Source of the DNA: an uncultured beta proteobacterium
GTDB taxonomy: Bacteria > Pseudomonadota > Gammaproteobacteria > Burkholderiales > Burkholderiaceae
Direction: 5' to 3'
Length of the DNA: 61,647 nucleotides
Assembly: GCA_903821995.1 (NCBI GenBank)
Contig: CAIJNI010000005.1
Location: 1 to 61,647 of the forward strand
Under the pieces are notes generated by a model that worked only from the letters and a program-made list of their open reading frames with translations, was not told the DNA's origin and ran no database searches. Position numbers and translations under genes: made by a program. Of this stretch, positions 55,841 to 61,647 are shown in pieces. Position 1 is the first letter of the stretch; each line of letters starts with the position of its first letter.

Positions 55841-56788
55841 CTAGAAATCGTAGCCAAAAGCATCTTTAAATTGAAGATGAATTTCAGACAGGCTTGGTTG
55901 ATGGTTTTGAGGACCTTGACTACTGATCTTTATAGCTCCCATCAAAGATCCTAGTCGTCCAGTAGTTTCCCAATCAAGACCATTTTCAATGCCAAAGAGT
56001 AGTCCAGCACGAAGAGCATCACCGCAACCCGTCGGGTCTACAGGAGAAGTGACTGTCACAGCGGGAATTAAGAAATGGCTTTGGGAGGAATAAATTTCAG
56101 CACCTTGTGCGCCTTTAGTCACGATGAGGGCTTTAACTCGTTGCGCTATTTGAGTTAAGGATAACCCAGTCCTTTGAGAAAGCATTTCAGCTTCGTAATC
56201 ATTAACGGCCACATAACTTGCTAATTCGAGGAATTCTTTGAGTTCAGGACCATCAAACATCGGTAAGCCCTGCCCTGGATCAAAAATAAAAGGAATATGT
56301 GCATCAGCAAGTTGCTTTGCATGATCTGTCATTCCTTGACGTCCATCGGGCGCAACAATAGCAATTTTTAAAGAGGAAGATTTAGCACGAACAACATCGC
56401 TGACGAGGTTGAGATGAGAATCAGACATTGCACCAGGGTGAAAAGCCGTGATTTGATTGTTATCACGATCAGTCGTGATCATAGCTTGAGCTGTGAAAGC
56501 CTCGGGTAATTCTTTTATGAATTCAGCAGAAATTCCGTAGCGATTTAATTGATCAAAATAATTACCAGAATCACCACCAACGGTAGCCATAATAATCGGG
56601 TCTCCGCCGAGGAGTTTTAGATTGTATGCAATATTGCCAGCGCAGCCGCCGAATTCTCGGCGCATTTGAGGAACCAAAAATGCAACATTAAGAATATGTA
56701 GTTGATCAGGAAGAATTTGTTCTCTAAAACGACCTTCAAACGACATGATCGTATCGTAGGCAATCGAACCACAAATAAGACTAGACAT
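55841..56788 (-). CDS. PfkB-family sugar/nucleoside kinase, adenosine-kinase-like
   Basis: The product has 315 residues. The N-terminus LICGSIAYDTIMSF and the FGGCAGNIAYNLKLLGG motif (substrate site, PfkB signature 1) precede the C-terminal signature DPTGCGDALRAGLLFG, with the catalytic Asp. The ordering and MRREFGGCAGN resemble bacterial adenosine-kinase or ribokinase relatives annotated as carbohydrate kinases. The real substrate is not known. It is the last gene of the tlpA-to-kinase minus-strand group. Confidence 0.85.
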   Translation of the reverse strand: MSSLICGSIAYDTIMSFEGRFREQILPDQLHILNVAFLVPQMRREFGGCAGNIAYNLKLLGGDPIIMATVGGDSGNYFDQLNRYGISAEFIKELPEAFTAQAMITTDRDNNQITAFHPGAMSDSHLNLVSDVVRAKSSSLKIAIVAPDGRQGMTDHAKQLADAHIPFIFDPGQGLPMFDGPELKEFLELASYVAVNDYEAEMLSQRTGLSLTQIAQRVKALIVTKGAQGAEIYSSQSHFLIPAVTVTSPVDPTGCGDALRAGLLFGIENGLDWETTGRLGSLMGAIKISSQGPQNHQPSLSEIHLQFKDAFGYDF

Positions 56789-56805
56789 AATTTCCTTTAT
56801 ATAGA

Positions 56806-57240
56806 TTAATGATAAATAATTTGGACTTGATACCCTGTTGCATTTTCTGGAATTCGCAACGGAATCTCTGCAGTAATTTCAACTTCATTTGGAACGCCAC
56901 GAAATAAATAGCGGTTACGGTTTTTAATTTCAGGGGGCAGCCATTCTTTCGGTGTTAGTTCGGTGTAAGCGATTGCGTTGCCGCGATCATTGGTTAATAT
57001 GAGCTCAAGGTTAGGAAGTGCAATTCGTTTAAGGGTTAAGGTGGTTTCGACACGTAGTTGAATTTTTAAGGTGCTTGATGCTGACTTATCTAGGCTAAGA
57101 TCGGCATACTCGATGCGCCAAGCGGTAGGATCCTTACGCGGCACTTTTCGCCACTCATTAAAAAGTAGGTAGCTTAAAAAAAGAAAACAAAAAATTAAAC
57201 AAACAAGTACAGCGATTTTTAAGCGTCGAATATTCAACAC
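56806..57240 (-). CDS. DUF3426 protein without the zinc-ribbon domain
   Basis: The product has 144 residues from GTG 57240, with a GGAG site five bases before it. There is one transmembrane helix (IAVLVCLIFCFLFLSYLLF), then a domain with WRIEYADLS, LRVETTLTLKRIALPNLELILTNDRG split by a loop and the RGVPNEVEITAEIPLRI end, as in DUF3426. Most relatives begin with an MJ0042 zinc-ribbon before a linker. It is absent, and prmA ends only six bases upstream, so the domain is missing rather than frameshifted. Function unknown. Confidence 0.75.
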   Translation of the reverse strand: MLNIRRLKIAVLVCLIFCFLFLSYLLFNEWRKVPRKDPTAWRIEYADLSLDKSASSTLKIQLRVETTLTLKRIALPNLELILTNDRGNAIAYTELTPKEWLPPEIKNRNRYLFRGVPNEVEITAEIPLRIPENATGYQVQIIYH

Positions 57241-57246
57241 TTACTC

Positions 57247-58179
57247 CTAAGGTTTCTGGCCTGTAAGACATACCCACCCATCTTGTTCTGCATGAACGTG
57301 TAGGGGTAACCACGGTTTGTATATTTCAATAACGTCATTGGCTTGTCGTGCAAGAACGCCTGATAAACATAAGTGGCCAGAGCGAGCGAGATAGTGGCAT
57401 AAGGCTGGCGCAAGAACTTTGAGAGGATTGGCGAGAATGTTTGCAACAACAATGTCGAAGTATTGGTTAGCCGGCATTTCATCTGGCAGGGCAAAGCTAG
57501 CTTGCGTGTGATTGGATTGAGCGTTTTCGCGACTCGCTTGAATGGAGTTAGGATCAATATCGATACCAAGAACTTCTGCTGATCCTAATTTTTTTGATGC
57601 GATCGCCAAAATTCCTGAACCACAACCGTAATCTAAAATTGAAGCTGTCTTAAAGAATGGCTCATTAGAAATCGATTCTAGCCACTGTAAGCAGAGTTTT
57701 GTTGTTGGGTGGCTTCCGGTACCAAAAGCTAGACCGGGGTCAACACACAGGCAAATAGCCTCATTTAGAAGAGCTGCTTCAGGTATTGCGTGCCAAGAAG
57801 GAACAATCCAAAACTTTGAGCTAATTTGGATGGGTTCAAATTGTGATTGCGTCAATTGCACCCAGTCTTGATCAGCAACATCTTTTTCTTCGTAGCTATC
57901 AATCACAAAACCGAGGTTAGCAAGTTCGGCGAGGATTGCCTCAGTATGTTGTGGAAAGCGAGTCCACAGTTCGGCATCAAATAAGGCTTCTACTTGAGAT
58001 GCATCCCATGCTTCTATTTCGGGTAACGAGCCGGGCTCGCCAAAAAGAGGAGATTCTTCAGGAGTATCTGCTTGCGAATCAGTCACAGATATTGACAGGG
58101 CTCCAAGATCCATTAGGGCATCTCCAAGAGTCTCCGCAGTAGGTGCGTCGACAAAAAAGGATAGCTCACGATAAGACAT
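57247..58179 (-). CDS. prmA: Ribosomal protein L11 methyltransferase
   Basis: Trimethylates L11. Start set at ATG 58179 (MSYRELSFFVD); the frame is open further but enters accC. It has 310 residues. The SAM-binding motif I is ILDYGCGSGILAIA, motif IV is VVANILANPL, and FGTGSHPTTKLCL is the substrate-loop hallmark. It lies four bases after accC and six before the DUF3426 gene, in a tight operon. Confidence 0.95.
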   Translation of the reverse strand: MSYRELSFFVDAPTAETLGDALMDLGALSISVTDSQADTPEESPLFGEPGSLPEIEAWDASQVEALFDAELWTRFPQHTEAILAELANLGFVIDSYEEKDVADQDWVQLTQSQFEPIQISSKFWIVPSWHAIPEAALLNEAICLCVDPGLAFGTGSHPTTKLCLQWLESISNEPFFKTASILDYGCGSGILAIASKKLGSAEVLGIDIDPNSIQASRENAQSNHTQASFALPDEMPANQYFDIVVANILANPLKVLAPALCHYLARSGHLCLSGVLARQANDVIEIYKPWLPLHVHAEQDGWVCLTGQKP

Positions 58180-58183
58180 AAAC

Positions 58184-59560
58184 TTACTTAGCTTTATTAG
58201 AAAGATTTCTTGCGTCAGCTTGTTCGGCAAGACGATGCTCAAGATAATGAATACTTGTTCCGCCAACATTAAATTTTGGATCAACCATTAATTCACGGTG
58301 AAGAGGAATATTAGTTTTAATACCCTCGACGACCATTTCCGATAACGCAATGCGCATTCGACGAATAGCCTGATCCCGAGTGGCTCCATAAGTAATTAAC
58401 TTGCCAATCATTGAGTCATAAGTTGAGGGCACGGTATAACCACTGTAAGCATGAGAGTCTACGCGAACGCCTGGACCACCAGGCGCATGCCAGGATAAAA
58501 TTTTCCCAGGGCTTGGAGTAAAGTTAAATGGATCTTCTGCATTGATCCGGCATTCAATTGCATGCCCCCTAAATTCGATATCTCTTTGACGAAGTAACAG
58601 TTTTTCTCCGGCCGCAATTTTTATTTGTTCCTGGACGATATCGACCCCTGTGATTAATTCTGTCACTGGATGCTCGACTTGAACGCGAGTATTCATCTCA
58701 ATAAAGTAAAACTCATTATTTTCAAATAAAAATTCGAAAGTGCCGGCACCTCGGTAACCCATTTTTCGACAAGCCAGCGCGCAGCGCTCACCAATTTTAG
58801 CGATGAGGCGTCGATCAATACCGGGTGCAGGAGCTTCCTCAATCACTTTTTGGTGTCGACGTTGCATTGAACAATCTCGCTCGCCAAGCCAAATAGCATT
58901 TTTAAAGGTATCGGCCAAAATCTGAATCTCAATATGGCGCGGGTTCGTTAGAAATTTCTCGAGGTAGACTTCGGGGTTTCCAAAAGCGCGACCTGCTTCT
59001 TCACGCGTCATATTCACAGAATTGATCAGTTGGGCTTCACTGTGGACCACACGCATTCCACGACCACCACCACCGCCTGCTGCTTTAATAATGACGGGGT
59101 AGCCAACTTTTTTAGCAATAGCCATAATTTCACGAGGATTTTCAGGTAGCGCGCCTTCCGATCCAGGCACACACGGTACACCGGCTGCAATCATCGATTG
59201 TTTTGCAGAAACCTTATCACCCATCAACCGGATAGTTTCCGCGGTCGGGCCAATAAAAACAAAGCCAGATTTTTCTACGCGATCTGCAAAATCGGCATTC
59301 TCAGAAAGAAAGCCGTAGCCCGGATGAATGGCTTGAGCTTCTGTCACTTCGGCAGCCGAAATAATGGCGGGCATATTCAGGTAGCTCAGCGAGGAAGCTG
59401 GCGGTCCGATGCAAACTGCTTCATCAGCTAATTTGACATATTTGGCTTCTTTATCTGCTGTGGAATAAACAACAACGTTTTTAACGCCTAGTTCACGGCA
59501 GGCACGTTGGATACGTAATGCGATTTCACCGCGATTAGCGATGAGAATTTTGTCAAACAT
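58184..59560 (-). CDS. accC: Acetyl-CoA carboxylase, biotin carboxylase subunit
   Basis: Carboxylates biotin on AccB with ATP and bicarbonate. The product has 458 residues. The N-terminal [26 protein letters not shown], the glycine-rich loop [14 protein letters not shown], and the ATP-grasp end [27 protein letters not shown] (in segments) plus RINAEDP are present. It is 15 bases downstream of accB. The enzyme needs biotin, whose synthase gene bioB is also in this window. Confidence 0.97.
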   Translation of the reverse strand: MFDKILIANRGEIALRIQRACRELGVKNVVVYSTADKEAKYVKLADEAVCIGPPASSLSYLNMPAIISAAEVTEAQAIHPGYGFLSENADFADRVEKSGFVFIGPTAETIRLMGDKVSAKQSMIAAGVPCVPGSEGALPENPREIMAIAKKVGYPVIIKAAGGGGGRGMRVVHSEAQLINSVNMTREEAGRAFGNPEVYLEKFLTNPRHIEIQILADTFKNAIWLGERDCSMQRRHQKVIEEAPAPGIDRRLIAKIGERCALACRKMGYRGAGTFEFLFENNEFYFIEMNTRVQVEHPVTELITGVDIVQEQIKIAAGEKLLLRQRDIEFRGHAIECRINAEDPFNFTPSPGKILSWHAPGGPGVRVDSHAYSGYTVPSTYDSMIGKLITYGATRDQAIRRMRIALSEMVVEGIKTNIPLHRELMVDPKFNVGGTSIHYLEHRLAEQADARNLSNKAK

Positions 59561-59575
59561 GGGAATCCTTAGAAC

Positions 59576-60043
59576 TTAAGCAATGACAAATAAGGGTTGA
59601 TCAAATTCAACACCTTGCCCATTTTCAACCAAAATTTCTTTAACAACACCATCGAAATCACTCTCTATTTCATTAAGTAATTTCATGGCTTCAATAATAC
59701 AAAGTGTTTGTCCAACTTTGACAGAATCTCCAACACGAACAAACGGTGGAGATTCTGGATTGGCCGCCTGATATAAGGTCCCTACCATTGGGGATTTCAT
59801 AATATGTCCGGCTGGAATAACGGAGGGTGTGGGGACACTTTCGGGTACTACAGGTAGAGGGGTAGGACTACTGGCTGGAACATTTCCATGGGGATTTGCA
59901 TGGATTAAGACTTGTTGGGACGTTGGAATCGCATGACGTTGATTAACAATCTTTACTTTTTCTTCGCCTTCTGAAATCTCTAATTCAGAAATTCCAGACT
60001 CAGCAACTAAGTCAATAAGTGTTTTAAGCTTTCGTAAATCCAT
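59576..60043 (-). CDS. accB: Acetyl-CoA carboxylase, biotin carboxyl carrier protein
   Basis: The product has 155 residues. The N-terminal helix [17 protein letters not shown] is typical. A Pro/Ala-rich linker (about 45-78) leads to the biotinyl domain ([11 protein letters not shown] onward). The biotin-acceptor Lys121 is in EAMKLLNEI, with Leu instead of the more common Met after the Lys. It is followed by accC and downstream of aroQ. Confidence 0.97.
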   Translation of the reverse strand: MDLRKLKTLIDLVAESGISELEISEGEEKVKIVNQRHAIPTSQQVLIHANPHGNVPASSPTPLPVVPESVPTPSVIPAGHIMKSPMVGTLYQAANPESPPFVRVGDSVKVGQTLCIIEAMKLLNEIESDFDGVVKEILVENGQGVEFDQPLFVIA

Positions 60044-60091
60044 CGATAACTCCTAAAAGAAGATTGTTAAATACCTGTTGCAAATGAAAAG

Positions 60092-60541
60092 TTAGCTAGT
60101 TGGCTTATGAATTGCTTTAATTGCAGCCTCGAGCGCCAAAGAATACCCTAAAGTACCCAGGCCGCAAATCACACCAACGGCGATAGCTGAAAAATAAGAG
60201 TGGTGTCTAAATGGCTCACGCTGATGAATATTTGATAAATGAACCTCTATAAATGGGATGGCTACCCCGGAAAGACTATCTCTGATGGCAACACTTGTGT
60301 GGGTATATCCACCTGGATTGAAAAGGATAAAGTCAACGGACTCTTTTTTAGCTAATTGGATTCTGTCAATGAGGGCGCCCTCATGGTTACTTTGGAAAGT
60401 ATCAAGCTTTGCGCCATGGGTTTTGGCAATTTGATGCAAATTTGAATGAACATCATCCAGAGTCTCATGACCATAAATAGTCGGTTCTCTCGTTCCGAGC
60501 AAATTGAGGTTTGGTCCTTGTAGTACTAGTATTGAGCTCAT
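60092..60541 (-). CDS. aroQ: 3-dehydroquinate dehydratase, type II
   Basis: Converts 3-dehydroquinate to 3-dehydroshikimate. The product has 149 residues. Motifs: [19 protein letters not shown] with the catalytic Tyr, [21 protein letters not shown], and [17 protein letters not shown], where the His is part of the active site. The ATG at 60541 is separated from the AAGGAG site (60573-60578) by a 21-base hairpin, an unusual layout. The gene precedes accB in a small operon. Confidence 0.96.
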   Translation of the reverse strand: MSSILVLQGPNLNLLGTREPTIYGHETLDDVHSNLHQIAKTHGAKLDTFQSNHEGALIDRIQLAKKESVDFILFNPGGYTHTSVAIRDSLSGVAIPFIEVHLSNIHQREPFRHHSYFSAIAVGVICGLGTLGYSLALEAAIKAIHKPTS

Positions 60542-60551
60542 TTTTTATCAT

Positions 60552-60578
60552 TTAGCGCTTAACTTGCGCTAACTCCTT
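60552..60578 (-). promoter_or_regulatory. Shine-Dalgarno plus hairpin in the aroQ 5' UTR
   Basis: On the minus strand AAGGAG (60578-60573) is followed at once by TTAGCGC, a seven-base loop and GCGCTAA (60572-60552), then ten bases and the ATG at 60541. Unfolded, the site is 31 bases from the start; folded, about ten. It could be a folded spacer or an operator dyad. Confidence 0.5.
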
Positions 60579-60669
60579 GAAATATTCGCATTTAGGTACC
60601 TAGTATAGCTTAGGATTTTTAGAGAAAAAAGTCTTAATGAATATATATTGAAATATCCACCCCTAATTT

Positions 60670-61257
60670 TTACAGAGAGCCTTTAGCCAAGGCATTTTGA
60701 ACATCAGACTCGGCCACTTTTCCTAATTTACTATATACCACCTTGCCATTAGGGCTAATGATGACCGTAAAAGGGAGTGCCCCTTGAGTATTTCCCCAGC
60801 GTTTAGCCCAATTACTACCCTCAAGTCCACCAACTACAATAGGATAGGGTACAGGCCGATTTTCAGTAAATTGACGTATGTTAGATGGTGAATCGATACC
60901 GATACCGATAAATAGTACATTTTTAACGTCAGATGACTTACTGAGTTGTGCAAGTAGTGGCATTTCCTCTACGCATGGTGGGCACCATGAGGCCCAAAAG
61001 TTAATGACTAAAGTTTTCCCACCCCATGCATGGGTATCAATCGCCTGACCTTGGGGATCATTCCAGTTAGCATGAAGAAATTCCGTTAAGATTTCCGAGT
61101 GAGTTGAGGGTGATGACGACTCTGGTGAAGTATCGCGGCTAAGCCATGAGGACACCCCCCATCCAATCATTAAACTAACAATGCCCACTAAACTCAGCAT
61201 CGCTAGGAGTGGAAATTGGGTTTTTAGTACTTTTTTTATCTCTAATTGTTTGGACAT
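60670..61257 (-). CDS. TlpA-like thiol-disulfide oxidoreductase
   Basis: The product has 195 residues. A membrane anchor (about 16-38) leads to a periplasmic thioredoxin fold with the active site WASWCPPCVEEMP, Cys92 and Cys95. The region GNTQGALPFTVIISPNG is the cis-Pro loop. TlpA-like proteins reduce disulfides in cytochrome c maturation. It is divergent from mpl, and 128 bases upstream of aroQ on the same strand. A second membrane segment is not seen. Confidence 0.9.
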   Translation of the reverse strand: MSKQLEIKKVLKTQFPLLAMLSLVGIVSLMIGWGVSSWLSRDTSPESSSPSTHSEILTEFLHANWNDPQGQAIDTHAWGGKTLVINFWASWCPPCVEEMPLLAQLSKSSDVKNVLFIGIGIDSPSNIRQFTENRPVPYPIVVGGLEGSNWAKRWGNTQGALPFTVIISPNGKVVYSKLGKVAESDVQNALAKGSL

Positions 61258-61283
61258 TCTGGTTCCTTAGCTAAAATCTTACA

Positions 61284-61647
61284 ATGCATCTACATATTTT
61301 AGGAATTTGCGGCACCTTCATGGGAGGGATTGCCGCCATCGCTCGTGAGGCTGGTCATCAAGTGACTGGTTGTGATACTAACGTCTATCCACCGATGAGT
61401 ACCCAACTAGAAGCACAGGGTATTCGTCTTATCGAAGGCTTTTCAATAGATCAATTGTCTCTTAAGCCGGACCTGTTTGTCATTGGAAATGTTGTATCCA
61501 GAGGAAATCCTTTGATGGAAGCTATTCTTGAGGCGGGTTTGCCATATATATCAGGGCCACAGTGGTTGGGTGAACAAGTGTTAGTGAATCATCATGTACT
61601 GGCCGTGGCAGGAACGCATGGCAAGACGACAACGACCGCAATGTTGA
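61284..61647 (+). CDS. mpl: Mpl, murein tripeptide ligase (3' partial)
   Basis: Attaches recycled L-Ala-D-Glu-mDAP tripeptide to UDP-MurNAc. Starts at ATG 61284 and runs to the window end (121 codons). The N-terminus MHLHILGICGTFMGGIA, then the EAGHQVTGCDTNVYPPMS stretch, SKPDLFVIGN-like VIGNVVSRGNP and the P-loop GTHGKTTTT agree with Mpl rather than MurC. The gene is divergent from tlpA, with 26 bases between. It pairs with AmpD (49531) in wall recycling. Confidence 0.93.
   Translation, partial: MHLHILGICGTFMGGIAAIAREAGHQVTGCDTNVYPPMSTQLEAQGIRLIEGFSIDQLSLKPDLFVIGNVVSRGNPLMEAILEAGLPYISGPQWLGEQVLVNHHVLAVAGTHGKTTTTAML

Overview
The window is chromosomal core DNA of an AT-rich betaproteobacterium of the order Burkholderiales. 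It most resembles Polynucleobacter (Burkholderiaceae). This is inferred from gene order (murG-murC-ddl-ftsQAZ without murB, then peroxiredoxin-lpxC-dciA/secA, argJ-mutT-zapD-coaE-pilDCB, rplU-rpmA-obgE-proB, nrdAB-histone, accBC-aroQ-tlpA-mpl) and from family resemblance of the proteins; no database was consulted. Coding density is very high, and most neighbouring genes overlap at ATGA or TAATG junctions. No tRNA, rRNA, insertion sequence, prophage or CRISPR array was seen.

Layout. 1-9144: the end of the division and cell-wall cluster (murG partial, murC, ddl, ftsQ, ftsA, ftsZ), a peroxiredoxin behind an unusual double-hairpin leader, lpxC, and a DciA-like gene on the minus strand. 9204-11957: secA. 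11949-20349: the main accessory block, five tandem minus-strand paralogues that each join a TPR array (13, 6, 7, 7 and 5 repeats in transcription order) to a GT9/heptosyltransferase-like domain. 20537-28482: argJ, a DUF815 ATPase and a Nudix hydrolase (plus), then zapD, coaE, a compact pilB-pilC-pilD set and a CNNM/CorC protein (minus). 28587-35428: dienelactone hydrolase, Ogt-type DNA repair, a GST, a TRAP transporter for an organic acid (probably a 2-oxo acid) with its binding protein convergent, and a core-type methionine synthase. 35441-41513: bioB, an acyltransferase-SGNH protein, an MscS-type channel interrupted by an amber codon, a YbaY-like lipoprotein and a polyprenyl diphosphate synthase.

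41514-50328: rplU-rpmA-obgE-proB behind a near-consensus sigma70 promoter, a CNP1-like protein and rppH, proS, ffh, a CcsA-like membrane protein, and AmpD fused to a small zinc-ribbon domain. 50329-55277: class I ribonucleotide reductase nrdA-nrdB with a 350-base structured leader that may carry NrdR sites. 55278-61257: a lysine/alanine-repeat histone-like protein, then a minus-strand group (tlpA, aroQ, accB, accC, prmA, DUF3426, PfkB kinase). 61284 to the end: 5' part of mpl, divergent from tlpA.

Most of the window is ordinary housekeeping. The points that stand out are the TPR-glycosyltransferase array and the altered active-site motif in its third member, the amber codon in the MscS gene followed by an intact family-like C-terminus, the mutually exclusive hairpins between ftsZ and the peroxiredoxin gene, the hairpin between the Shine-Dalgarno and the AUG of aroQ, and the PP0621-AmpD fusion.
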